A stretch of 37,392 nucleotides of DNA from Coriobacteriia bacterium. Lineage in GTDB: Bacteria; Actinomycetota; Coriobacteriia; WRKU01. The notes beneath the pieces are model-generated. The model saw nothing but the letters and a program-made list of their open reading frames with translations, was not told where the DNA came from and ran no database searches. This document shows positions 24,014 to 32,762 of the stretch, one piece after another. The position numbers were made by a program, and so were the translations under genes. The first letter of the stretch is position 1. Each line of letters opens with the position of its first letter. The stretch lies in assembly GCA_009777935.1 (NCBI GenBank), contig WRKU01000014.1:1-37392 (forward strand). The letters run 5' to 3'.

Positions 24014-24234
24014 AGGTCAACGATATTAAGTTGCTTGTCGCCGGATTGAAAGAGCCCATGTCGCAAGCAGTGTGCCACCATTGCATTAATTAAAGCATTG
24101 CGGCTGAGGTTTGACGATTCAGCAAGCAACTCGAGTTTCTCGTGCATCTCGTTGGGCACGCGAATAGAGAAGACACGATGATTGTCTTCACCTCTTAAAG
24201 GTCTTGATTTTAACGTCACCATGAACGGTTCCAT
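24010..24234 (-). CDS. Small ribbon-helix-helix DNA-binding protein
   Basis: A 74-residue protein if started at ATG 24234, which has AAAGGAT ten bases upstream; ATG 24246 would add four residues. The stretch RVFSIRVPNEMHEKLELLAES, followed by NLSRNALINAMVAHCL, has the strand-helix-helix pattern of Arc/MetJ/CopG-type regulators. Its upstream region contains three TGAGAAA repeats, a plausible autoregulatory site. The partner gene of a toxin-antitoxin pair is not apparent: the divergent neighbour at 24409 does not resemble a known toxin. Confidence 0.65.
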   Translation of the reverse strand: MEPFMVTLKSRPLRGEDNHRVFSIRVPNEMHEKLELLAESSNLSRNALINAMVAHCLRHGLFQSGDKQLNIVDL

Positions 24235-24270
24235 AGTCGGCGTCATCCTTTCGGGCCATAGTGAGCTAGG

Positions 24271-24332
24271 TGAGAAACATGTTAATGAGAAACTCATGAA
24301 AAAGATATGTTAAAAGTGCATAGCATGAGAAA
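24271..24332. promoter_or_regulatory. TGAGAAA repeats between the divergent small genes
   Basis: TGAGAAAC occurs at 24271-24278 and 24286-24293 (15 bases apart) and TGAGAAA at 24326-24332. They lie in the 174-base gap between the ribbon-helix-helix gene and the gene at 24409. Short repeated sites are typical targets of such regulators; binding is inferred. No gene is seen in the rest of the gap. Confidence 0.4.
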
Positions 24333-24408
24333 TAACACAGCAACAACACAAACTGGGATACAAAAAGACAGTCTGACATGCAGTTTTACAATAGAGAGGA
24401 GACATGTT

Positions 24409-24834
24409 ATGAATACCACTGACACCTTAAAGGCCTATCTACAACGTATCGAAGGAGTTTACATGGCAATTCTACGTACGCAAGCACACTGTGGTGAACA
24501 GATAGCTACGTCTTTTAATGCGACACAAAGCGGTACTGCCCCACTCGTCAAGCCTCTGCGTACTAGTGCCGATTCACTCAGGTATTTTGCCGATGAACTT
24601 ACCGATGAAGGAGCTCCACCCCAAAGTGAAGAGGTGGTGCAGGCTGTTCTTGAGTTTAGGGCATATCTATTCAATAGTACGATGCCGGCGATGAATGAGC
24701 TAATCGAACGAGCGGAAGCAAACGACGAATACCATAGAAGAGAGATTCTCAGTGACTTTCTTGTGCTGTTGGGCAATCAGCGTATGTCGGCACATGTCGC
24801 AGCGCTTGAGAAACTTTTCGACAAGTACCTCTGA
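24409..24834 (+). CDS. Hypothetical helical protein
   Basis: A 141-residue protein from ATG 24409 with AGAGGAG upstream; the longer frame from ATG 24307 starts before this site and is rejected. It has no signal peptide or membrane segment and is predicted by eye to be almost all helix (TDTLKAYLQRIEGVYMAIL, EEVVQAVLEFRAYLF, VAALEKLFDKYL), suggesting a small cytoplasmic helical bundle. I do not recognise a family. It is divergent from the ribbon-helix-helix regulator and may be under its control. Confidence 0.6.
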   Translation: MNTTDTLKAYLQRIEGVYMAILRTQAHCGEQIATSFNATQSGTAPLVKPLRTSADSLRYFADELTDEGAPPQSEEVVQAVLEFRAYLFNSTMPAMNELIERAEANDEYHRREILSDFLVLLGNQRMSAHVAALEKLFDKYL

Positions 24835-24843
24835 GCATATCAT

Positions 24844-24893
24844 GTAACACTATGTGTCACCGGGTTTGCGAAAGCTCGACTTTTCGCTACACT
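24844..24893 (+). promoter_or_regulatory. Promoter of the two-component system with inverted repeats
   Basis: TTGCGA (24866-24871), 16 bases, TACACT (24888-24893). GCGAAA (24868-24873) and TTTCGC (24882-24887) form an inverted repeat inside the promoter, and GTAACAC/GTGTCAC (24844-24860, one mismatch) lies just upstream. Either could bind a regulator; autoregulation is common for such operons. Confidence 0.55.
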
Positions 24894-24917
24894 TGTGGCA
24901 GAGAGAAGGGGTGTCTT

Positions 24918-25649
24918 ATGTCCGATGATACACGGATACTTCTTGTTGAGGATGAAAAAGTAATTCGTGATGCTGTCGCAGCATATCTGCATCGTGACGG
25001 CTATCAGGTAACTCCTGTCGGCACCGGTACGGCGGCGCTCGAGGCCTTTCACAGCGAAGAGCCGTTCGCACTCGTTGTCTTGGACCTCATGTTGCCCGAA
25101 ATTTCGGGCGAAGAAGTATGTCGAGAAATTCGCAAAACGAGTAGTGTGCCAATTATTATGCTTACGGCAAAGGGTGAGGTCGATCATCGTATCATTGGTC
25201 TTGAACTTGGTGCCGATGATTACCTCACCAAGCCCTTTTCACCGCGCGAGCTCATCGCTCGTATCCATGCACTTCTGCGTCGTTCTCGAGTCGATGGTGG
25301 TATGAAAGATGAGATGATTTCATACGATGGTCTGCAGATTGATGCCGCAGGACATCGTGTCCTCCTCGATGGCAAAGACCTCGATCTTACCGCATCCGAA
25401 TTCAAACTACTCACGATGCTTACGCGCTATCCCGGACGTGTCTACAGTCGCATGGAACTTGTAGAGAAGGTGCTCGGTTATGACTTCGACGGTTATGAGC
25501 GCACCGTCGACAGTCATGTGAAGAACCTGCGCGCTAAATTGGGTGACGATCCGCGGACGCCACGATTCATCCATACGGTTCATGGTGTGGGCTATCGTTT
25601 TGACCCGCCTGAACCACCATCTGAGTCGGAGGCTGAGGTGACAAAGTAG
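24918..25649 (+). CDS. OmpR/PhoB-family response regulator
   Basis: A 243-residue regulator from ATG 24918, with AGAAGGGG upstream; the earlier frame start at 24852 lies before the promoter. The receiver domain (1-120) has the acidic pocket (EDE at 11-13), phospho-acceptor Asp56 in VVLDLMLP, and the conserved Thr/Lys pair in LTAKGE. The winged-helix DNA-binding domain (about 135-235) shows LTASEFKLLTMLTRYPG and RTVDSHVKNLRAKLGD. It acts with the sensor kinase that starts right after its stop codon (TAGATG). Targets are unknown; the 11-bp repeats at 22790 are a candidate. Confidence 0.95.
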   Translation: MSDDTRILLVEDEKVIRDAVAAYLHRDGYQVTPVGTGTAALEAFHSEEPFALVVLDLMLPEISGEEVCREIRKTSSVPIIMLTAKGEVDHRIIGLELGADDYLTKPFSPRELIARIHALLRRSRVDGGMKDEMISYDGLQIDAAGHRVLLDGKDLDLTASEFKLLTMLTRYPGRVYSRMELVEKVLGYDFDGYERTVDSHVKNLRAKLGDDPRTPRFIHTVHGVGYRFDPPEPPSESEAEVTK

Positions 25650-27083
25650 ATGTTTGAACATCTACGTGGAAAATTTGCAACTAAACTTTCAGCGGCATTT
25701 GCACTCATTGCCGTAATAACTGCATTCTTAGTGGTGATTGCGTCGTATCTGGCCTGGACGCACCAATTCAACCATTACGTTCGCCAGAATCTCAACGATA
25801 TCGCTTCATTTGTTTCGACGGTGACTGCCGATGCATATGCTCGACACAATGGGTGGGATTTTTCGCACGACGACATGCTTCTGCACGTTGCGTTCGATGC
25901 TGACATTCGTATTCTAATCATCGATAACGACGGCGAAATCGTTTATGATGACCTTGACCTACGCCAGCGTATGCGAGAAGCTCTTGCTGCTGACGAGGAT
26001 CAAAGCGCATTCATCTTGCTCGACGATACCTCAGCTTCGATCTATGACCTCATCTCTCAACCCATGGAATATGCGCAACAGGTTCCGGTATACGTTAACG
26101 ATGAGGTTGTTGGGCAGGTAATAGTCTACACACTCAACTCGTCGGGCCTGCTTTCCCAGCGTGATCTTGCGTTGCGTTCGGCTTCGTTTTGGACGATGGT
26201 TGGTGCCGGGGTGGCCGCAACCATACTCGCATCCTTTGCCGGGCGTATCTACGCGCAGCTGCTGGTGCGGCCGATTCAACGTATTGCCGATACCGCGCGG
26301 ACATTGCGCAAAGGTACGCCTTCAGCGCGCACAGGACTGTCCGGCGATGATGAGATCGATCAACTTGGTGAGGTATTCGATGCCATGGCCGACTCTATTG
26401 AGGCCGATCGTGAGCTTGAGCGTCGTCTGACAGGTGATGTGGCACACGAACTTCGCACGCCGCTCATGAGCATTCAGGCAACCGTTGAGTGTATTGAAGA
26501 CGGTATCTATGCGGCAGATTACGAGACGCTGGGAATTATTCAAACCGAGGTTCGGCGACTCACGCGACTCACTAACGTGATTCTTGAGCTGTCGCGTCTT
26601 GAGACCGGCTCCCTTCCCTTTTCGATGGAGCGTATCGATTTGGCGACTCCACTCTTATCTGCGGCCGATGCAAGTAGCGCGCTTTTCGAGTCGTTGGAGC
26701 TCTATTTGCAAACGTACGTACGTGATGGTCTGTACGTTGTTGGTGATGCAGAGCGTCTCCAGCAGGCTATTGGAAACCTACTCGGCAACGCAGCACGATA
26801 TACACCTAAAGGCGGAACCGTCACGCTTGCAGCGTACGAGGAAGATAGTTGGATTGTGGTGCAAGTAAGCGACACCGGAATCGGCATCAGCCAAGAGAAT
26901 CTCGAGCACCTCTTCAAGCGATTTTGGCGGGCCGATGCGGCACGCGCACGTGCGACAGGCGGTATCGGTGTCGGCCTTTCGATTACGAAAGAGATTATCG
27001 ATCGGCATAAAGGACATATTGAAATCGAAAGCGAAGAAAACAAGGGCACAACATTTCGCGTTTTCTTACCGAAAAGCCCATAA
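25650..27083 (+). CDS. Sensor histidine kinase
   Basis: A 477-residue membrane kinase. Helices at about 12-34 and 178-199 bracket an extracytoplasmic sensor domain of about 140 residues rich in Asp (HDDMLLH, DNDGEIVYDD). A HAMP domain (200-255) is followed by the H-box with phospho-acceptor His266 (DVAHELRTPL), the N-box (GNLLGNAARYTP), G1 (DTGIGI), the F-box (KRFWRAD) and G2 (GGIGVGLSI), all intact. It phosphorylates the regulator encoded upstream. The signal is unknown; the acidic sensor region would suit cationic ligands or metal ions, but this is speculation. Confidence 0.95.
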   Translation: MFEHLRGKFATKLSAAFALIAVITAFLVVIASYLAWTHQFNHYVRQNLNDIASFVSTVTADAYARHNGWDFSHDDMLLHVAFDADIRILIIDNDGEIVYDDLDLRQRMREALAADEDQSAFILLDDTSASIYDLISQPMEYAQQVPVYVNDEVVGQVIVYTLNSSGLLSQRDLALRSASFWTMVGAGVAATILASFAGRIYAQLLVRPIQRIADTARTLRKGTPSARTGLSGDDEIDQLGEVFDAMADSIEADRELERRLTGDVAHELRTPLMSIQATVECIEDGIYAADYETLGIIQTEVRRLTRLTNVILELSRLETGSLPFSMERIDLATPLLSAADASSALFESLELYLQTYVRDGLYVVGDAERLQQAIGNLLGNAARYTPKGGTVTLAAYEEDSWIVVQVSDTGIGISQENLEHLFKRFWRADAARARATGGIGVGLSITKEIIDRHKGHIEIESEENKGTTFRVFLPKSP

Positions 27084-27137
27084 GTTTCCGCTAGCATAAA
27101 CTTGTTGTGGTGGGGAATATAGCGCGAAAGGGAATAT

Positions 27138-28019
27138 ATGCTTGCACCGGATACCCAGGGTAAGGTCCGTGATATTTACGATGTGGGCGACCGGCTTTTG
27201 TTGGTAGCAACCGATCGTATCAGCGCGTTTGATTTTGTGCTTGCTGACCCGATTCCGTATAAAGGAGAGGTGTTGACGAAGCTCAGCCTCTTCTGGTTTG
27301 ACCTTGTGGCCGACATCGTGCCGAATCATCTGATTTCAACCGACGTTGCCGATTTCCCCGAGGAATTTGCGCCGTATGCAAGCTACCTACGCGGTCGTAC
27401 GATGCTCGTAAATAAGGCTGAGGTCTTTCCTATCGAGTGTATCGTACGTGGGTATCTGACCGGCAGCGGCATCAAGGAGTATAACGCCAAGGGGACGGTA
27501 TGTGGTATTGAACTGCCTGCCGGCCTCACCGAGGCGAGCAAGCTTGAACCCCCCCTCTTTACACCCTCAACGAAAGCTGCACAAGGCGAACACGACGAGA
27601 ACATCAGTTTTGAGCAGACGGTCGACATCATTGGTAAGAAAGATGCCGAGGATCTGAAGCGCATCTCACTTGATCTATACAGCACGGCGCGCGACTATGC
27701 CGCCGGACGAGGCATTATTATCGCCGACACAAAGTTCGAGTTTGGCACGGTCAACGGCGTCACAACGCTCATCGATGAGGTGCTGACGTGCGATTCTTCG
27801 CGCTTCTGGCCGGCCGACAGTTACGAGCCGGGTGTATTGCAGCCCAGCTTCGACAAGCAGATTGTGCGCAACTGGCTTGAGAATGAAAGCGGTTGGGATA
27901 AGACCGGTGAGCCACCGCGCCTGCCGCGTGAAATTATCGAGCTCACGAGTGCGAAGTACATCGAGGCATACGAAAAAATTACCGGAGAGAAGTTCGTGGG
28001 AGAGAGTGACGTTGCATGA
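27138..28019 (+). CDS. purC: SAICAR synthase
   Basis: A 293-residue enzyme joining CAIR and aspartate with ATP in purine synthesis. The opening GKVRDIYDVGDRLLLVATDRISAFD (seen in parts), then LVNKAEVFPIECIVRGYLTGSG, the substrate segment PLFTPSTKAA and GIIIADTKFEFG are all diagnostic. The protein is in the size range of the longer, yeast-like form rather than the short 240-residue one. ATG 27138 is preceded by AAAGGGA. It heads the purine run; its stop overlaps the next start (ATGA). The 54-base gap upstream shows no riboswitch-like structure. Confidence 0.95.
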   Translation: MLAPDTQGKVRDIYDVGDRLLLVATDRISAFDFVLADPIPYKGEVLTKLSLFWFDLVADIVPNHLISTDVADFPEEFAPYASYLRGRTMLVNKAEVFPIECIVRGYLTGSGIKEYNAKGTVCGIELPAGLTEASKLEPPLFTPSTKAAQGEHDENISFEQTVDIIGKKDAEDLKRISLDLYSTARDYAAGRGIIIADTKFEFGTVNGVTTLIDEVLTCDSSRFWPADSYEPGVLQPSFDKQIVRNWLENESGWDKTGEPPRLPREIIELTSAKYIEAYEKITGEKFVGESDVA

Positions 28020-28465
28020 GTCGAAGAAGTCCTTATAACGAGCGCTACCAAAAAGATACGAAGCCGTCCGGCTCGACAAAGCGGTCGGCGGCGAGCGCTA
28101 AACCGAAACGTGATGCTGAGGAAAGTAAGCCTACCTCACGAAGGAACGCGACGAAACGAGCGCACTACTCGGTGCCCGATACGCCTGAGTATCGTCAAGC
28201 GCGCAAACGCTGGTGGATGCTGCTCGGATCGGCCGTTGTCGTGCTCATTGTTTCGCTGGCGATGACCGGTACGCAACTTGCCACTTTTTTACCGATAAGC
28301 GAAGAGGCAGTGCGCTACACAAGTCTCGGGCTGAGCTGGGTTGCACTTGGTCTTATCGGTGCGTCGTGGTGGCTCGATCTCAAGCGAATTAGGCCTATGA
28401 TTAAGGCGCACCAAGCCGAACTTGCCGGTAAGGGTAGCGGGAAGAAAGACACCGAAGACGCATGA
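28016..28465 (+). CDS. Small membrane protein in the purine run, unknown (1)
   Basis: A 149-residue protein with a long, very basic, probably disordered N-terminus (1-60; many Lys, Arg and Ser), followed by two helices at about 66-86 and 101-122 and a charged tail. By position it resembles small actinobacterial membrane proteins with a basic tail, but I recognise no family. ATGA overlaps at both ends (28016-28019 with purC, 28462-28465 with the next gene) make it part of the purine transcript. Both termini are probably cytoplasmic. Confidence 0.75.
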   Translation: MSRRSPYNERYQKDTKPSGSTKRSAASAKPKRDAEESKPTSRRNATKRAHYSVPDTPEYRQARKRWWMLLGSAVVVLIVSLAMTGTQLATFLPISEEAVRYTSLGLSWVALGLIGASWWLDLKRIRPMIKAHQAELAGKGSGKKDTEDA

Positions 28466-28977
28466 AACTGAGCTGGGTATTTTGGGCATTAGCGCTCACC
28501 TACGTCGGTATCATCTTTGCGGCGGGATGGGTCGCAGTTGATTCATTGCGGCCAAAGCGCCGTGCTGATATGCGTGCCGCGTCTGAAGCGGACGGTCGGT
28601 GGCGCGAGCCAATCTACGTCTACACAGTCTACTGCAGCCTCATGGTCATCTTGTGGCTCGTTCAGCAAATTCTTGCATTCATCTATCCTGAAGCCGACCC
28701 CTTTCGATCCACGTTCACTATGGTTGCCGTTACTTGGTCGATGGTGGGCATTTTTGTCATGTTCATCTATCTATTGCGTGTAGTCTTCATCGAAAAGCCG
28801 ACAGAGGAACCACAGGAATCGTCCGTATCGGAGCTGCCACAACCAGCCCCAGAACCACAGCCGGCCTCGACAACACAAGCAACCCCGACAACACAACCAG
28901 CCTCGGAGCCGCAAGCAACCCCGGCACCGCAGGACGCAACACTCCCGTCACGACGCGATCGCAAACGGAGGAAATAA
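28462..28977 (+). CDS. Membrane protein with Pro/Thr/Gln-rich tail, unknown (2)
   Basis: A 171-residue protein with three hydrophobic segments (about 4-26, 49-73 and 82-108), followed by a low-complexity tail of alternating Pro, Thr, Gln, Ala and Glu (115-160) and a basic end (RRDRKRRK). No enzyme motif or family is recognised. The tail is made of short imperfect repeats (QPAPEPQPAS, TTQATPTTQPAS, EPQATPAPQ), so its length may vary between strains. It is translationally coupled to the preceding membrane gene and ends one base before purL. The pair may form a complex. Confidence 0.75.
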   Translation: MKLSWVFWALALTYVGIIFAAGWVAVDSLRPKRRADMRAASEADGRWREPIYVYTVYCSLMVILWLVQQILAFIYPEADPFRSTFTMVAVTWSMVGIFVMFIYLLRVVFIEKPTEEPQESSVSELPQPAPEPQPASTTQATPTTQPASEPQATPAPQDATLPSRRDRKRRK

Positions 28978-28978
28978 G

Positions 28979-31264
28979 ATGACCCCTATCCACGACTTAA
29001 CCGACGAACTCGCACCGGAACTCGCTGTCGAGCTAGGCTTGAAACCCGACGAGTACGAGCGCATAGTTGGGATACTCGGCCGCACGCCGACGAAGGCCGA
29101 GCTGTACATGTACAGCTTGATGTGGTCGGAGCACTGCTCATACAAGAGCTCGCGTAAATACCTGCGCCTCTTTCCGACGTCGGGCCCGCGTGTACTGCAA
29201 GGGCCGGGCGAGAACGCCGGTGTTATCAGTGCCGGTGATGGCTGGGCGATTGCGTTTAAGATGGAGTCGCACAACAGTCCGAGCGCGATTGAACCCTATG
29301 AGGGCGCAGCGACCGGCATCGGCGGCTGCGCGCGCGACATCTTTGCTATGGGTGCGCGGCCAATCGCGCTTGTCGGTAGCATGCGCTTCGGCACGCTCGA
29401 TAGCGCGCATCAGCGCTGGCTCTTCAGAGAGGCGACGGCCGGTATCGATGGCTACAGTCGTGGGCTCGACGTTCCTGTGGTGGCCGGCGAGGTCTACTTT
29501 GAGCAGGCGTACGAGGAAAACTGTCTCATCAATGCTATGACGATTGGCGTGATGCGTGAGGAAAATCTGACGCGCGCGCAAGCGACCGGCGTTGGTAATA
29601 AAGTGGTGCTTATCGGCGCACAGACTGGGCGCGAAGGCGTTGGTGGTGCGAGTGTGTTGGCAAGCCAGGAGTTTAGTGGCGATGACGATGAAACGCCGAA
29701 GACCGTCGTCCCTGCTGGCAATCCCGAAGAAGGCAAGCGCCTCATAAAGACCTGTCTTGAACTGCTGAAACGTGGGCTGCTCGTCGGATTAGGCGATCTT
29801 GGGGCCGCCGGGCTGACGAGCTCGGCCAGCGAGATGGCGAGTCGTGCCGGCACCGGTATCGAGATCGATGTGTCGAAGGTGCCGCAAAAAGAAGATGAGA
29901 TGCAGCCGTTTGAGATTATGGTCAGCGAGACGCAAGAGCGCATGCTGGCCGTTGTCGAACCAGAAAGGCTAGACGAAGTAGTGGCCATCTGCAAGCAAGG
30001 AGGTCTCCTTGCGACAGTTGTTGGTAAGGTGACCGACACGGGTAATTTCGTGGTGTACGCTGGCGATGAGGTGCACGCCGAAATCCCGGCGCTGTCACTT
30101 GCCGAGGACGCGCCTCTCTACGATCCGGCGATGGCAAAACCGGCGTATCTCGATGAGCTGGCGGCGTTCGATACAAGTACGCTCGCCCATCCGACAACGA
30201 CCGAAGCGCTCAGCGAGACACTTCTCACGCTTCTCAAAAGTACGAATATATGCTCGCGCCGCTGGGCGTACAAGCAGGCGGCTTCTCAAGCGCAAACCGA
30301 TGACAGTATCGTCGTGCCGCTGGGCAATGACGCGGCCGTTGTGCGCATCGACGACAACACCAACCGTGCGCTCGCAGTTTCGAGCGACTGCAACGGGCGC
30401 TATGTCTATCTGAACCCGTATCGTGGCGCGCAGATTGCGCTTGCCGAGGCTGCGCGCAACGTGACGTGTGTCGGTGGCGAGCCGGCCGCTGTGACCGACT
30501 GCTTAAACTTCGGCAGCCCCGAAAAGCCCGAGGTCTACTGGACGTTTCACGCGGCGGTAAGCGGTCTGGCCGATGCCTGCACGGCGCTTGATGTGCCGGT
30601 TGTTAGCGGTAACGTCAGCTTCTACAACGAAAGCGCCGGCGTTCCCATCTATCCGACGCCGACGATTGGGCTTGTGGGGTTGCTCGACAGTACCGACGAG
30701 TCGTGCACGATGGCGTTTAAGAACGAGGGCGATGTCATCATTCTTGTGGGTGAGACCGCCGATGAGCTTGGCGGAAGCGAGTATCTGAGCGTCGTTCACG
30801 AGACGGTTGCCGGGGAGATCCCCGCGCTCGATCTCGAACTTGAGCGTGATGTTCAGGCGGTGGTGCGCACACTTATTCGCAAAGACCTCCTTACGAGCGC
30901 ACACGACTGTAGCGAAGGCGGTATCGCCGTCGCACTCGCCGAGAGCGCGATTGCCGGCGGTCTTGGCTGTACCGTTATGCTCGACGATGGCCTTACGCCG
31001 ACGGCCACGTTGTTCAGCGAGACGCAATCGCGCATCGTTGTCACCTGCGTAGCCGACGATGTTGAAAACGTCATTGAGGCGCTGGCAGATGCGCAGGTGC
31101 CGTATAGCGTAATTGGCGAGGTCGGCGGTGATTGTGTGCTCATCGCTGGCACCGCGACCGACACCACAAGCGACACTGCGTCCAACACCCTCATTGACGT
31201 GCCGTTGAGCCGAGGAGCCGCAGCTTGGGGCGATACGCTCGAACAGATTATGCAGGAGGCGTAA
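28979..31264 (+). CDS. purL: FGAM synthase, PurL subunit (small type)
   Basis: A 761-residue PurL of the three-subunit (PurS-PurQ-PurL) type, converting FGAR and glutamine-derived ammonia to FGAM. Seen: MWSEHCSYKSSR, SHNSPSAIEPYEGAATGIGG, the Gly-rich nucleotide segments GLGDLGAAGLTSS and HDCSEGGIAVALAE in the second half. There is no glutaminase domain, so PurQ and PurS are needed, yet neither is in the window; their usual place next to purL is taken by two membrane-protein genes. ATG 28979 has GGAGGAA just upstream. Confidence 0.96.
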   Translation: MTPIHDLTDELAPELAVELGLKPDEYERIVGILGRTPTKAELYMYSLMWSEHCSYKSSRKYLRLFPTSGPRVLQGPGENAGVISAGDGWAIAFKMESHNSPSAIEPYEGAATGIGGCARDIFAMGARPIALVGSMRFGTLDSAHQRWLFREATAGIDGYSRGLDVPVVAGEVYFEQAYEENCLINAMTIGVMREENLTRAQATGVGNKVVLIGAQTGREGVGGASVLASQEFSGDDDETPKTVVPAGNPEEGKRLIKTCLELLKRGLLVGLGDLGAAGLTSSASEMASRAGTGIEIDVSKVPQKEDEMQPFEIMVSETQERMLAVVEPERLDEVVAICKQGGLLATVVGKVTDTGNFVVYAGDEVHAEIPALSLAEDAPLYDPAMAKPAYLDELAAFDTSTLAHPTTTEALSETLLTLLKSTNICSRRWAYKQAASQAQTDDSIVVPLGNDAAVVRIDDNTNRALAVSSDCNGRYVYLNPYRGAQIALAEAARNVTCVGGEPAAVTDCLNFGSPEKPEVYWTFHAAVSGLADACTALDVPVVSGNVSFYNESAGVPIYPTPTIGLVGLLDSTDESCTMAFKNEGDVIILVGETADELGGSEYLSVVHETVAGEIPALDLELERDVQAVVRTLIRKDLLTSAHDCSEGGIAVALAESAIAGGLGCTVMLDDGLTPTATLFSETQSRIVVTCVADDVENVIEALADAQVPYSVIGEVGGDCVLIAGTATDTTSDTASNTLIDVPLSRGAAAWGDTLEQIMQEA

Positions 31265-31271
31265 CGACGCG

Positions 31272-32762
31272 ATGTCCCTCGCAATGCCTAACGCTTGCAC
31301 CGAGCCCGCTCCTCACGCCGATTTTTACGACGAATACGCCGACGATGCTGTACACGACGAATGCGGCGTGTTCGGTGTCTTTGCGCCCGGCGAGGACGTG
31401 GCGCGCTATACCTACTTTGCACTTCAGGCACTCCAACACCGCGGTCAGGAGAGCGCCGGTATGGCGGTTGGTGACGGCACGACGGTCATGTGCGTCAAGA
31501 ATCTGGGGCTGGTGACGCAGGTCTTCGAGGAGACCGACCTCAACACGCTCAAAGGCGACCTCGCTATTGGGCATACGCGCTATCCGTGCAAGGGCGAGGA
31601 GCCGAACTGGTCGAGTGCGCAGCCACATCTTTCGCACATCGGACGGCAACTGGTCGCACTGGCTCATAACGGAAACCTTGTCGAAATCGATGAGTTACGT
31701 GCACGTCTGACCGAGCAAGACATCGAACTCGAAAGCCATTCGAACAGTCAGGCGCTTGCGACCATCATCAGTGCATTTACGCAGAAACATAACCACATTC
31801 GCAACGGTATGGCCGAAACGATGTCGCTCATCGAGGGAGCCTACGCGGTCGTCCTCATGACCGAAGAGGCGCTCTACGCGTTCCGTGACCCACACGGAAT
31901 TCGCCCGCTTGCCATTGGTAAGTTGTCCGATAACGAAGGGCTGGTCGTAGCGAGCGAGACCGCTGCATTCGATATCGTTGGCGCAGAGTATCTGCGCGAT
32001 GTTGAGCCGGGCGAAATCATTAAGATATCGCGTGCAGGACTTGAAAGCATGCAAGGTGCAGAGCCAAAGCGCGACGCTCTGTGCGTGTTCGAGTTTGTGT
32101 ATATTGCGCGCCCCGACAGTGTTTTTTACGGTCGCTCGATCCATGAGGTACGTCATCGCATGGGAGAGATTTTGGCCGCCGAGGCGCCGGTCAAAGCCGA
32201 TCTTATCATGAGCGCACCGGCAAGTGGTACGCCCGCCGCCATTGGATATGCGGCAGGAAGTGGCGTTCTCTACGGCGAAGGGCTGACGAAAAACAACTAC
32301 GTAGGACGTACCTTTATCGAGCCATCTCAGGCGTTACGGCGGCTCGGCGTGCGGCTTAAACTTAACCCGATTCGCTCGAACATCGCAGGTAAACGTGTGG
32401 TGCTCGTCGATGATTCGATTGTGCGCGGCACCACGATGAAAGAGATCGTCAAAATGCTGCGCGATGCCGGCGCGGCCGAGGTTCACGTGCGTATCAGTTC
32501 GCCACCGGTGCTGTGGCCGTGTTTTTATGGTGTTGACACCGACACACGCGAACAGCTTATCGCTGCGTCGCTCTCAGTCAAGGAGATCGATGAGTTTATC
32601 GGTGCCGATTCGCTGGCCTATATTTCAATTGACGGTATGGTCGAGGCGACGGGCCGCAAGCGCGATCAGCTGTGCTGCGCGTGTTTCGATGGCGACTATC
32701 CCGTGCATGTATCCGATGAGGTCAAGAACTCGAAAAAGGGACGTGAGACGTGGAAGAACTAA
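31272..32762 (+). CDS. purF: Amidophosphoribosyltransferase
   Basis: A 496-residue enzyme for the first committed purine step, making phosphoribosylamine from PRPP and glutamine. The catalytic Cys31 lies in HDECGVFGVF after a 30-residue stretch that would be a propeptide, longer than the 11 residues known for B. subtilis PurF. Further signs: LQHRGQESAGMA, the PRPP motif VVLVDDSIVRGTT, and Cys residues in LCVFEFVYIARPDS, WPCFYGVD and CCACFDG matching the iron-sulfur cluster ligands of the B. subtilis type. ATG 31272 is used; ATG at residue 5 is an alternative. It overlaps purM by 13 bases. Confidence 0.96.
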   Translation: MSLAMPNACTEPAPHADFYDEYADDAVHDECGVFGVFAPGEDVARYTYFALQALQHRGQESAGMAVGDGTTVMCVKNLGLVTQVFEETDLNTLKGDLAIGHTRYPCKGEEPNWSSAQPHLSHIGRQLVALAHNGNLVEIDELRARLTEQDIELESHSNSQALATIISAFTQKHNHIRNGMAETMSLIEGAYAVVLMTEEALYAFRDPHGIRPLAIGKLSDNEGLVVASETAAFDIVGAEYLRDVEPGEIIKISRAGLESMQGAEPKRDALCVFEFVYIARPDSVFYGRSIHEVRHRMGEILAAEAPVKADLIMSAPASGTPAAIGYAAGSGVLYGEGLTKNNYVGRTFIEPSQALRRLGVRLKLNPIRSNIAGKRVVLVDDSIVRGTTMKEIVKMLRDAGAAEVHVRISSPPVLWPCFYGVDTDTREQLIAASLSVKEIDEFIGADSLAYISIDGMVEATGRKRDQLCCACFDGDYPVHVSDEVKNSKKGRETWKN

